This document shows, piece by piece, positions 44,893 to 53,512 of a DNA stretch of 64,000 bases. The notes under the pieces were generated by a model, which saw nothing but the letters and a program-made list of their open reading frames with translations, had not been told where the DNA came from and did no database searches. Every line of letters begins with the position of its first letter. The first letter of the stretch is position 1. The stretch comes from Mycolicibacterium sp. MU0050 (GTDB lineage Bacteria > Actinomycetota > Actinomycetes > Mycobacteriales > Mycobacteriaceae): assembly GCF_963378085.1 (NCBI RefSeq), contig NZ_OY726395.1, positions 4,402,001 through 4,466,000 on the forward strand, in the 5' to 3' direction. The translations under genes and the position numbers were made by a program.

Positions 44893-46146
44893 ATGTCGTC
44901 GAGATCCAACCGAACCCTGCTGCGCGCCGCGGCCGAGCTGGCCAACGCCGCCAACGGGGTGCGTCCGCTGGGGCGCAAGGGCTATAGCTCCATCCCGGCG
45001 TTCTTCTTGGGCTGGCCCACCAGCGAGCTCGCCCCGCTGTACCTGGGCGGTTCGGTACTCGATGCGCTGCGCCGCGGCCTGCGTGGCGACTTCCGCGGCG
45101 GCAAGGGCCGAATTGCGTTGGCACTGCATGCCAGCGGGTGGGCGCTATTGGTCCTGATCGCGCGCCGAAATGTGCGCTCGGAGCCGTATTTCGAGGCCGG
45201 ATTGCGCGAGACGCTGGGCCCCGACTACCGCGAGGTGGCCGCGACCTCGGACCCCGTGGCGCGGGCGCGGCGGCGCGCGGGCGTGTTCTCCACCGGCTGG
45301 TCACGGCGCCGCTATGTGGAGAAGACCTCGACGGTCCGCTACGGCCCGCACGGCGCAGCCAACCTTGCCGACATCTGGCGCCGCGCCGACCTGCCCAGGG
45401 ACGGCAAAGCCCCGGTGCTGCTGCAGGTGCCCGGCGGCGCGTGGTCGATCGGGATGCGCCGGCCACAGGCCTATCCCCTGCTGAGCCACCTCGCCGAGCG
45501 CGGTTGGGTCTGCGTGTCGATCGCCTACCGGGTCAGCCCGCGCAACACCTGGCCCGACCACATCGTCGACGTCAAGCGCGCGCTGGCCTGGATCAAGGAG
45601 AACATCGCCGACTACGGCGGCGACCCCGACTTCGTCGCGATCACCGGCGGTTCGGCGGGCGGGCATATGACCGCGCTGACGGCACTGACCCAGAACGACC
45701 CCGAGTTCCAGCCCGGTTTCGAGGACGCCGACACGTCCGTGGTCGCGGCCGTCCCGGTGTACGGCCGTTACGACTGGTACAGCGACGAGGGCCCGGGGCG
45801 TCGCGAGTTCGTCGGCTTCCTGCGGCTGCTGGTGACCAAGCTGGACCCCAGGACGCATCGGCAAGTGTACCTCGACGCCTCACCGATCGAGCGGATACGG
45901 CCCGACGCACCACCGTTTTTCGTGCTACACGGCGTCAACGACTCGCTCATCCCGGTACCGGAGGCCCGCGAATTCGTCGACGCGTTGCGCAAGGTGTCCA
46001 CCGACGTCGTCGCCTACGCGGAGATACCGCACGCACAGCACGCCTTTGACATCTTCGGCTCCCCGCGGGGCCGCTACACCGCGCAGGCCATCGAGCGGTT
46101 CCTGTCCTGGGTCGACGCCCGCAAGACCGCCGCCGCCGACGACTAA
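44893..46146 (+). CDS. lipC: Alpha/beta hydrolase esterase, LipC-like (Rv0220)
   Basis: 417 residues. C-terminal alpha/beta-hydrolase with nucleophile Ser in ITGGSAGGHMTAL, oxyanion motif VPGGAWSIGMRRP (HGG-like variant PGG), Asp in HGVNDSLIPV and His in IPHAQHAFDIFG. The N-terminal ~130 residues contain a hydrophobic helix (ALHASGWALLVLIARR), so it may be membrane-associated; M. tuberculosis LipC is a surface esterase. ATG 44893 has GGGAGG 8 nt upstream. Its stop overlaps the convergent WS/DGAT gene by 4 bp. Confidence 0.87.
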   Translation: MSSRSNRTLLRAAAELANAANGVRPLGRKGYSSIPAFFLGWPTSELAPLYLGGSVLDALRRGLRGDFRGGKGRIALALHASGWALLVLIARRNVRSEPYFEAGLRETLGPDYREVAATSDPVARARRRAGVFSTGWSRRRYVEKTSTVRYGPHGAANLADIWRRADLPRDGKAPVLLQVPGGAWSIGMRRPQAYPLLSHLAERGWVCVSIAYRVSPRNTWPDHIVDVKRALAWIKENIADYGGDPDFVAITGGSAGGHMTALTALTQNDPEFQPGFEDADTSVVAAVPVYGRYDWYSDEGPGRREFVGFLRLLVTKLDPRTHRQVYLDASPIERIRPDAPPFFVLHGVNDSLIPVPEAREFVDALRKVSTDVVAYAEIPHAQHAFDIFGSPRGRYTAQAIERFLSWVDARKTAAADD

Positions 46147-47567
46147 CCGACCTGCGACAGCGCGTTCTCGACGGCGGTCAGCTCCTCGGAAAGACCTGCG
46201 GCGCGGCGAATCTCGACCATTTCCCGCACCATGGCCGTGGTCACCTCGTGGGCATCCTGCACCGAATCGTGGTCGGTGAGCACCGAGATGTTGAGCTGGT
46301 CGACGTAGCTCCACACGGTGATGTTGACACCGCTGGCAGCGGTGATCGGCCCGACACTGTAGAGCTCGGTGACCAAGGCGCCGCCCACTCGCCCTCGCTC
46401 GCGGGGGCCCGGCACGTTGGAGATGTTGAGGTTGAGGATCTTGTTCTGACCGTCGATGTCCGACAGTCGCTTGAACAGCGCCTCCATTGCGGCCGGGGGC
46501 AAGTAGTTGGACCAGCGGCTGACCAGCTCTGGCCCGATCAAGTGATTGGTCTCCTTGGCCAGGATGGCGTCGGAGTGGGCCTGCTGCACCCGCTCCAGCG
46601 GATCTGAGAGGTGGATCGGCACCGGCATCATCACCCCGGTGAAGTAGTTTCCCGAGACCCGCTCCGAGGAGAAGTCGAAACTGACCGGCACCGAGGCCAG
46701 CAGCGGGTGGTCGGCGTGGCCGTCGTAGTGCAGCGAAAGCTGGCGCAGCGCACCGGCGGACAACGCCAGCACCAGATCGTTGATGGAGACGCCCAGCTTC
46801 GACTTCGTCTCCTTGACATCGGTCAACGACAGCGAGGCCGTCGCGAACCGCCGTTCGGGAGTGAGCACGTGGTTCATGAAACTCGGAGGCGGGGTGAACG
46901 GGCGGGTGAGGTCCGGGGCCAGCCGCCGGGTGCTGCGCCGCACCCGGTTGATGCCCGCGACGGTGTAGGCGATGGTCGACGGCACCTGCGCGATGTGCCG
47001 GAAGTGGTCCCGAAATGCCGTGCGCACCAGTTCGGATCTGGTGGGCGGCGGGTCGGTCTCGTACCCCACGCCGTCGTCGGTCGGTCCGGCCTGCAAGTCC
47101 ATTCCCCGGGCCAGCAGGTTGGCCGCCGCGACCCCGTCGGCCAGGGCGTGATGAATCTTGTTGACGACGGCAATCCGCCGCCCCTGCAGCCCCTCGACGT
47201 AGTACATCTCCCACAGCGGCCGACTACGGTCCAGCGGCGTGCCGGCGATGTCGGCGATGGCGTCGTCGAGTTCGCGCCGGCCGCCCGGCGCGGGCAGCGT
47301 CAACGGTCGGACGTGGTACTCGAGGTCGACCTCGACGTTCTGCCGCCACATCGGGTGGTGGAACTTGAACGGGATGTCGACGAGTTGGTAGCGCAGCGGT
47401 TCGAGCTTGTGCAAGCGGCTCTCGATGACCTGGCGGAACTCGTCGATGCCGAAGACGCGGTCACCGATGGCGCTGAGATCGACGATCGCGATCTTGAGGG
47501 TGTGCATGTGGACGTTGGGCGCCTCGGAGTACAGCAGAAACGCATCCCAGCCGGTGAGTCTCTTCAT
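46143..47567 (-). CDS. Wax ester synthase/diacylglycerol acyltransferase (Rv0221-like)
   Basis: 474 residues, WS/DGAT family. Active-site HHxxxDG is present as NKIHHALADGVAAANLLARG (about 135-154), and the second conserved block NVPGPRE is present as NISNVPGPRERG. It esterifies acyl-CoA to diacylglycerol or long-chain alcohol for storage lipid. ATG 47567 (MKRLTGWDAFLLY). Surrounded by two LipC-like esterases and an LPLAT protein, consistent with a storage-lipid turnover cluster. Confidence 0.92.
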   Translation of the reverse strand: MKRLTGWDAFLLYSEAPNVHMHTLKIAIVDLSAIGDRVFGIDEFRQVIESRLHKLEPLRYQLVDIPFKFHHPMWRQNVEVDLEYHVRPLTLPAPGGRRELDDAIADIAGTPLDRSRPLWEMYYVEGLQGRRIAVVNKIHHALADGVAAANLLARGMDLQAGPTDDGVGYETDPPPTRSELVRTAFRDHFRHIAQVPSTIAYTVAGINRVRRSTRRLAPDLTRPFTPPPSFMNHVLTPERRFATASLSLTDVKETKSKLGVSINDLVLALSAGALRQLSLHYDGHADHPLLASVPVSFDFSSERVSGNYFTGVMMPVPIHLSDPLERVQQAHSDAILAKETNHLIGPELVSRWSNYLPPAAMEALFKRLSDIDGQNKILNLNISNVPGPRERGRVGGALVTELYSVGPITAASGVNITVWSYVDQLNISVLTDHDSVQDAHEVTTAMVREMVEIRRAAGLSEELTAVENALSQVG

Positions 47568-47631
47568 TGCCCGCCCCTCGTCTGTTCGGCTCCCCCTACC
47601 CGTGCGGTGAACCCTACAAGCGAGTCCGACC

Positions 47632-48855
47632 TCAGATGGCCCGTTTGGCCTGCGACACGAGGCGGGCGCGGTGAATCTGGTTGAGGAACAATCCGATTGC
47701 CGTCGCCGCCGGCCCGGTCCGGGCGCCGTCGGTCATGTCGAAGCCGTGTCCGGCGCCGGGCAGCTCGAGGTAGCCGACCGGTGCGCGGGACACGTCGCGC
47801 AGCCGGGCGACGAAGTCGCGCGCCTGCGCCACCGGGATGATGGTGTCGCCGGAGCCGTGCAGCACCAGGAACGGCGGCGCGGCGGCGTGCACCCGCGCGA
47901 TCGGTGACGCCTTGCGGAACACGTCCGGGTCGCGCTCCAGGCGCCCGTTGACCACGACGCGTTCGAGGAAGTCGACGAAGCGCTGCCGCTCCCGGGTCGA
48001 GCGGTCCTCCCAGCAGTAGCGCCCGTAGATGCCCACCACGGCATCCACCGAGGTGTCCGAGCCCTCCGGCAGATGCTGCTGGTACTCGCGGTCTCCGGCG
48101 GTGAGCCCGGCCAGCGCGGCCAGGTGCCCGCCGGCCGAGCAGCCGGCGATGGTGACGAAGTCGCGGTCGCCGCCGAACCGGTCGACGTTGGCCCGCGCCC
48201 ACGCGATCGCGGCCTTCACGTCGGCGATGTGCTGCGGCCAACGATGTCCGGGCGCCACCCGGTACTCCACCGACAGACACACCCAGCCGAGCTCGGCCAG
48301 GTGGGACATCAGCGCGTAGCCCTGCAGGGCCCGGCCGCCGTGCACCCAGGCTCCGCCGGGCACGAAGATCATCACCGGCGCCGGCTGCACGGGCAGCTCG
48401 CGCAGCCGCCATACGTCGAGCAACTGGGTCGGTTCCTCGCCGTAGCGCACCGAGGTGCGATACAGGTGCCGACGGTGCTCGAAGGCCCGCAGCAGCGGCG
48501 GCGTGCGGTCGGGCGCCGGCCAGGCGACGTCGAGATCCTGTTCGGGCACGATGCCGCGCAGCGCGGCGGCGGCCACGGCGTGCGTCTGGTCCCGCTCGGC
48601 CTGCCGGACCCTGCCGATGCCGGGGGTGAACCAGGTCCTGGTGGCCGACCCGACGATCTCGGGTGCGTGCCGGCCGGCCCACATGCTGATGGCGGTGTAG
48701 CCGCCGAGTTGTTCGAGGTGCTTTCCGATCACGGGAAGCTGGGCGCCCGCCGCGGTGGCCGCCAGCAGGGCATCGGCCGGGCTGGTGCGCAGCAGGGACT
48801 CCGCCCGCGACCACAGTGTGGGTTCGGGGGCCCGGGACTGCGATCCTGCCGTCAT
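47632..48855 (-). CDS. Alpha/beta hydrolase esterase (LipC paralogue)
   Basis: 407 residues with the same architecture as the LipC-like protein: an N-terminal ~150-residue region, then VPGGAWVHGGRALQGYALMS, nucleophile Ser in IAGCSAGGHLAALAG, Asp in HGSGDTIIPVAQ and His in LPGAGHGFDMTD. The two proteins are clear paralogues flanking the WS/DGAT gene. ATG 48855 (MTAGSQSRAPEP); longer readings run into the divergent promoter. Esterase or lipase on short/medium acyl esters by family; substrate unknown. Confidence 0.85.
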   Translation of the reverse strand: MTAGSQSRAPEPTLWSRAESLLRTSPADALLAATAAGAQLPVIGKHLEQLGGYTAISMWAGRHAPEIVGSATRTWFTPGIGRVRQAERDQTHAVAAAALRGIVPEQDLDVAWPAPDRTPPLLRAFEHRRHLYRTSVRYGEEPTQLLDVWRLRELPVQPAPVMIFVPGGAWVHGGRALQGYALMSHLAELGWVCLSVEYRVAPGHRWPQHIADVKAAIAWARANVDRFGGDRDFVTIAGCSAGGHLAALAGLTAGDREYQQHLPEGSDTSVDAVVGIYGRYCWEDRSTRERQRFVDFLERVVVNGRLERDPDVFRKASPIARVHAAAPPFLVLHGSGDTIIPVAQARDFVARLRDVSRAPVGYLELPGAGHGFDMTDGARTGPAATAIGLFLNQIHRARLVSQAKRAI

Positions 48856-48987
48856 GGCGCGACTGTACCCCCGCTGCACCCCCCGGCCGGTGCAGAAATG
48901 AGCAAATTCGGCGAAGTGTCTGTCCGTGACAGGATTTCGGACGTCTGTAAACATCCGAGCCGGCTGGGGTACCCACTTTCCAACCCC

Positions 48988-49001
48988 TTGACACCTGTCA
49001 A
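48988..49001. promoter_or_regulatory. Palindrome TTGACACCTGTCAA upstream of the lipW-fadE-fadE operon
   Basis: TTGAC-acct-GTCAA, 25 bp upstream of the LipW ATG. An identical 14-mer lies 23 bp upstream of fadD4 at 59799. Identity including the spacer in two promoters 10.8 kb apart indicates one regulator. Confidence 0.65.
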
Positions 49002-49026
49002 CTATTCGCCCAGTACGCTCAGTGCG

Positions 49027-49929
49027 ATGAGCACCGTCCACATCCACCCTGAGCTGCGCAAACTGGCCAGGGTGGTCCCCAAGGCGCCCATCCGGGCCGC
49101 CACGCTACCGCTGCTGCGGGCGGCGTCACGGATGCAAAAGAGATTCCCGGCCAAGAACGTCGCGGTGCTGACCACCAGCGATGGCGTCGAAGTACGGCTG
49201 CACCGCCCCAGCACAGTCGTCGCCGCGGCGCCGGCCATGCTGTGGATCCATGGCGGCGGGTACGTGATCGGCACCGCCGCCCAGGACGACGCGTTGTGCC
49301 GCAGGTTCGCCGACCGGCTCGGCATCACCGTGGCCGCGGTCGAGTACGGGCTGGCCCCCGAACACCCCTATCCGTACGCGCTCGAGCAGTGCCACTCCGC
49401 GCTGACCTGGCTGGCGTCGCTGCCGGCGGTCGACCCGAACCGGATCGTCATCGCCGGCGGCAGCGCCGGAGGCGGGCTGGCCGCACAGCTGGCGTTCCTG
49501 GCCCGCGACCGCGCCGAGATCACCCCGGTGGCACAGCATTTGGTGTATCCGATGCTCGACGACCGCTCGCGCTCCGGCAGCAACCCCGGCTTTCGGCTGT
49601 GGGACCACCGCAGCAACATCTTCGGCTGGGACGCCTACCTCGCCGACGCCGACCGGGATCAGGCGGTCCCGGCCCGGCGCACCGACCTGGCGGGCCTACC
49701 GCCGGCCTGGATCGGCGTCGGCACCCTCGACCTGTTCCACGACGAGGACATTGCCTACGCGCAGCGGCTCAACGACGCCGGCGTGCCCACCGAGGTCGAC
49801 GTGGTCGACGGCGCCTTCCACGGCTTCGACCAGATCGCCGCGAAAACGCCGGTGGCCCAGAACTTCTTCGACCGCCAGTGCGAGTTCCTGCGCGGCCGGT
49901 TCACCGAAACACAAACGGAGGCACGGTAG
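49027..49929 (+). CDS. lipW: Alpha/beta hydrolase esterase, LipW-like (HSL family)
   Basis: 300 residues, hormone-sensitive-lipase family. HGG oxyanion motif LWIHGGGYVIG, nucleophile Ser in VIAGGSAGGGLAAQLA, Asp in GTLDLFHDED and His in DGAFHGFDQIA; full triad. Same position and family as Rv0217c. ATG 49027 sits directly behind the palindrome; a longer open frame upstream belongs to the opposite-strand esterase. Its stop overlaps the next gene's GTG by 1 bp, so it heads a three-gene operon with two acyl-CoA dehydrogenases: ester cleavage followed by acyl dehydrogenation is the likely logic. Confidence 0.9.
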   Translation: MSTVHIHPELRKLARVVPKAPIRAATLPLLRAASRMQKRFPAKNVAVLTTSDGVEVRLHRPSTVVAAAPAMLWIHGGGYVIGTAAQDDALCRRFADRLGITVAAVEYGLAPEHPYPYALEQCHSALTWLASLPAVDPNRIVIAGGSAGGGLAAQLAFLARDRAEITPVAQHLVYPMLDDRSRSGSNPGFRLWDHRSNIFGWDAYLADADRDQAVPARRTDLAGLPPAWIGVGTLDLFHDEDIAYAQRLNDAGVPTEVDVVDGAFHGFDQIAAKTPVAQNFFDRQCEFLRGRFTETQTEAR

Positions 49930-51029
49930 TGACCAACGAGATCAAGGCGCTGCGCGAAGCAGTCTCGGGACTGATGCAGAAGCGCTCCAGTGAGGCGCAG
50001 GTCCGCGAGTTGATGGCCACCGACACCGGCCTCGACGAGGGCACCTGGGCCGACCTCACCGACATGGGACTGCTCGGACTCACCATCGACGAACAGTTCG
50101 GTGGGGCCGGTGCCGGGCACGTCGAGATGAGCGCGGTGTGTGAGGAGATGGGCCGCGCGCTGCTGTGCGGGCCGTTCTTCTCCACCGCCGTCCTGACGCC
50201 GGCGCTGCTGACCGCCACCGGTGACGCCGACGAGGCGGCCCAGGTGTTGCCGACGATCGCCGACGGCACCTCGGTGACCGCCCTCGCGTTCGCGGAGGGC
50301 ACCTCCGCGACGCTGCCGGGCGAGCTGGGCACCACCGCGAGCGCCGCCGGCGACCAGTGGCAGCTGACCGGCGAGAAGAACTACGTCCTCGACGCCGGGG
50401 CCGCCGACGTGCTCTACGTGCTGGCGGGCACGGCCGACGGTCCGGCGGTCTTTGCGGTGAGTCGCGGGGCGGCCGGCTTCGAGGCCGTCGGGCTGACCGG
50501 GGTGGACCTGACCCGCAAGCTGCACCGCGTCCGGTTCTCCGGTACCCCGGCGCGGCTGGTCGGCGAACCCGGTTCGGGCGCGGCGTCTTTCGCCGCGGCA
50601 CTGGAGACCGGCGGGGTGGCGATGCTCGGCGAGCAGGCCGGCGGCACGTACCACGCCATGCAGATGGCCGTGGACTACGCCCGCACCCGGTTCCAGTTCG
50701 GTCGGGCCATCGGCAGCTTCCAGGCCGTCAAGCACATGTGCGCCGACATGCTGCTCGAGGCTGAGTCCGCGGTCTCGGCCGCCCGCCACGTCGCGGCCGC
50801 CTACGACGCCGGCGACGACAACCGCGCCGCCGATCTCGCTCTGGCGCAAGCCTATTGCGGGGACGCGTACGTGACCGTCGCCGCCACCAGCATCCAGGTC
50901 CACGGCGGTATCGGATTCACCTGGGAGCATCCCGCACACCTGTACCTGCGGCGGGCCCGCACCGACGCCCAGTTGCTCGGCGACCCGGCCTGGCACCGCG
51001 AACGTTACCTGCAGCTGAAGGGGGCGTGA
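49929..51029 (+). CDS. Acyl-CoA dehydrogenase, short partner subunit
   Basis: 366 residues. The degenerate N-terminal half lacks a clear FAD/substrate motif. The C-terminal half has YARTRFQFGRAIGSFQAVKH (FAD-binding) and TSIQVHGGIGFTWEHPAHLYL, the signature of the partner chain in two-gene dehydrogenases. GTG 49929 with GGAGG 6 nt upstream. One-base overlaps on both sides couple it to lipW and the larger dehydrogenase. Confidence 0.87.
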   Translation: MTNEIKALREAVSGLMQKRSSEAQVRELMATDTGLDEGTWADLTDMGLLGLTIDEQFGGAGAGHVEMSAVCEEMGRALLCGPFFSTAVLTPALLTATGDADEAAQVLPTIADGTSVTALAFAEGTSATLPGELGTTASAAGDQWQLTGEKNYVLDAGAADVLYVLAGTADGPAVFAVSRGAAGFEAVGLTGVDLTRKLHRVRFSGTPARLVGEPGSGAASFAAALETGGVAMLGEQAGGTYHAMQMAVDYARTRFQFGRAIGSFQAVKHMCADMLLEAESAVSAARHVAAAYDAGDDNRAADLALAQAYCGDAYVTVAATSIQVHGGIGFTWEHPAHLYLRRARTDAQLLGDPAWHRERYLQLKGA

Positions 51030-52177
51030 TGTCCGACATCCGCGCACAAGTCCGAGAATTCCTGGCGGCCAACTGGACTCCTGGGATGGACCGCGCCCAG
51101 TGGGCGCAACTGGTGTTCGACAACGGCTGGGCCGCGCCCAGCTGGGAGCCCGAATGGTACGGCCGCGACCTCAGCGACGCCGAGTCACGGATCGTGGCCG
51201 CCGAGTTCAAGGCGGCCGGGGCTCCGGGCACCGGCCACGACCGGGCGAACCTGTTCGCGTGCACGCTGCACGACGCCGGCACCGAAGAGCAGAAGCGGCG
51301 GCTGATCCCGCCGTCGCTGCGCGGCGAGTCCAAGTGGTGCCTGCTCTACAGCGAGCCCGGCGCCGGTTCCGACCTGGCCGGCCTGCGCACCCGCGCCGAC
51401 CGCGACGGAGACCACTTCGTGGTCAACGGGCAGAAGGTGTGGACATCGTTCGCGGCGACCGCCGACTATGGCCTGCTGGTGGCCCGAACCGATTGGGATG
51501 TGCCCAAGCACAAGGGCATCAGCTTCTTCATGTTCCCCATGCGCCAGCCCGGGGTCGAGGTCCGCCCCATTCACCAGATCACCGGTGAGTCGGAGTTCAA
51601 CGAGGTGTTCATCACCGACGCGAAGGTCCCGGCCGAGAACCTGATCGGCGAACTCAACGGCGGCTGGGGTGTGCTGCAGACCGCGCTGGGCTACGAGCGA
51701 CGGCTGATGGGTGACCTGGCCCGCACCGCGCGGTCGTCGGGGCAGACCGATGGCAGCCGCGACAGCCTGATCTCGCTGGCCGCCGACCACGGCAAGCTCT
51801 CCGACAGCCACATCCGGCAGCAGATCGCACGGATGGACGGGCTGGCCGCGGCGAACCGCTGGAACAACCAGCGCGCCAAGGCCACCGGCGGCCTGCAGGC
51901 CGCCGCGCTGCTCGCCCTGAGCAAGATCGCGATGTCGCGGATCCTGCACGAGACCGCCCGGGTGCAGACCGAGATCACCGGCGCCGAATCGATGCTGGCC
52001 GGACCGGAGAATCCGGTCGGCGACGGCGTGACGTTCCGCACGCTCAACGCCTACTTCACCTCGATCGGCGGTGGCACCGATCAGATCCAGCGCAACATCG
52101 TCGGCGAGCGGGTGCTGGGGCTGCCCAAGGAGCCGGAACCCTTCCGCGAGAGCGCATTCCGCGATCTACCGCACTGA
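51029..52177 (+). CDS. Acyl-CoA dehydrogenase, larger paired subunit
   Basis: 382 residues. Motifs LLYSEPGAGSDLAGLRTRA, FVVNGQKVWTSFAATADYG, and the C-terminal YFTSIGGGTDQIQRNIVGERVLGLP, in which the classical catalytic Glu (YEGT) is Gly, as in the first member of the pair at 39809. Activity therefore probably needs the adjacent partner. ATG 51029 overlaps the preceding stop by one base. The 3' end overlaps the convergent amidohydrolase by 12 bp. FadE3 (Rv0215c) stands in this neighbourhood in M. tuberculosis. Confidence 0.88.
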   Translation: MSDIRAQVREFLAANWTPGMDRAQWAQLVFDNGWAAPSWEPEWYGRDLSDAESRIVAAEFKAAGAPGTGHDRANLFACTLHDAGTEEQKRRLIPPSLRGESKWCLLYSEPGAGSDLAGLRTRADRDGDHFVVNGQKVWTSFAATADYGLLVARTDWDVPKHKGISFFMFPMRQPGVEVRPIHQITGESEFNEVFITDAKVPAENLIGELNGGWGVLQTALGYERRLMGDLARTARSSGQTDGSRDSLISLAADHGKLSDSHIRQQIARMDGLAAANRWNNQRAKATGGLQAAALLALSKIAMSRILHETARVQTEITGAESMLAGPENPVGDGVTFRTLNAYFTSIGGGTDQIQRNIVGERVLGLPKEPEPFRESAFRDLPH

Positions 52178-53512
52178 CCGGTAGACCACCTCGCCGGCAA
52201 TGACGGTCGCGGCCACCAGGTCCGCGTCCAGGCGGGCGAGCACCTCGGCGGGCCGGGCGCGCAGCACGCACAGGTCCCCCGGCGTACCAGGTGCCACGGT
52301 GCGCGGCCGGTCCGGTTGTTCGGCGCTGCCCAGGAACATCGTCAAGGCGGTGTGCGCCGACACCCGCTCGTGTTCGCCGAGCACGGCGCCGCTGCGCGTT
52401 CGACGGGTGGTCGCGGCGCGCATCGCGGCCCACGGGTCACCGGCGCCGAAGGGGACGTCGGTCGACAGCGCAAGACGCACACCGGCTTCGCGCAGTGCGC
52501 CGACCCGCCACAGCTGCCCGTGCTCGTCGGCGGGGACGTCCGTCAGGTATTGATCACCGCGCTCGGCCACGAAGTTGGGTTGGGTGACCACGGTGACGCG
52601 CAGATCGGCCAGGTCCGCGATGAGGTCGTCGGGAACCATCGCGGCGTGCTCGACGCGGTCTCCGGGATGGGTGCCGGCGACGCGCAGAGCGGCCAGGGTG
52701 ACCACCAGTTGGGCGGCGGTCACGCAGTGCACCGCCACCGGGTGGTCGCGGTCGCGGGCCGCACCGATCCACGCGGTGAGCGCGTCGAGATCGAGGCTGT
52801 CGTCGTCGAGGATCATTTTTGCCGGCCCCAGTGTCAGACCGGCGATCTCGTCGTGCGCCAGGGTGGCCGGTGCCATGCAGTGCACCCGCTGCGGCAGCTG
52901 ACCGGAAAGGCGCGCGGCGGCGATGTCGTCGAGGTCGCCGCGGCCCTGCCCCGGCGTCGCGTCGGTGACCCCGGTGACCCCGTACCGGCCGAACTGCTCC
53001 CCGATCGCAGCCAGTGACGGCGGATTGTCGGGCAGCACCAGCTCCCCGTCACCGCGGCGGAACCTGCCGTCGGGATGACCGGCCAGACCGATCTCGCGCA
53101 GCGCCGCCGAGTTCAACGTCCACAGCGCGCCGCTGCGGTGTTGAACCCGGACCGGCAGCGGTGGGCTCACCGTGTCGAGCAGCTGTCGATCCAGCGGCCC
53201 GGCGACCGCATCGTGGTAGCCGACGGCGCGGATCCAGCCGTCGGCGCCGGGCGTGGCGGCGGCCAGGATCCCGGCGAGCGCAGCCGCGTCCTCAGCTTCG
53301 CCCGGCCCCACCCGCACCGACGCCGCCGCAGCGGCCGCGGCCCGCAGGTGCACATGGTGGTCGTGCAGTCCAGGCAGCACACAGCCGTGCCCCGCGTCGA
53401 GGACGGGTTCGCCCGGCCCGGCCGACAGCTCGGCTGCGACCGCGCTGATGACCGGCCCCACTCGAATGTCGACCACGCCGCCGTCGAGCAGGGTGGCGTT
53501 GCGAATCAGCAT
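52166..53512 (-). CDS. Amidohydrolase family protein
   Basis: 448 residues, amidohydrolase-3-like TIM-barrel metal-dependent hydrolase. N-terminal small domain and metal motif LPGLHDHHVHLRA (HxH variant), later His in VAVHCVTAAQ and VEHAAMVP, and Asp in LALSTDVPFGAGDPW. Acts on an unknown amide or cyclic amide. ATG 53512 (MLIRNATLLDGG) is the domain's natural start. It overlaps the upstream CoA-transferase by 7 bp and converges on the dehydrogenase, so it is the last gene of a CoA-transferase-amidohydrolase operon. Confidence 0.87.
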   Translation of the reverse strand: MLIRNATLLDGGVVDIRVGPVISAVAAELSAGPGEPVLDAGHGCVLPGLHDHHVHLRAAAAAAASVRVGPGEAEDAAALAGILAAATPGADGWIRAVGYHDAVAGPLDRQLLDTVSPPLPVRVQHRSGALWTLNSAALREIGLAGHPDGRFRRGDGELVLPDNPPSLAAIGEQFGRYGVTGVTDATPGQGRGDLDDIAAARLSGQLPQRVHCMAPATLAHDEIAGLTLGPAKMILDDDSLDLDALTAWIGAARDRDHPVAVHCVTAAQLVVTLAALRVAGTHPGDRVEHAAMVPDDLIADLADLRVTVVTQPNFVAERGDQYLTDVPADEHGQLWRVGALREAGVRLALSTDVPFGAGDPWAAMRAATTRRTRSGAVLGEHERVSAHTALTMFLGSAEQPDRPRTVAPGTPGDLCVLRARPAEVLARLDADLVAATVIAGEVVYRSVR

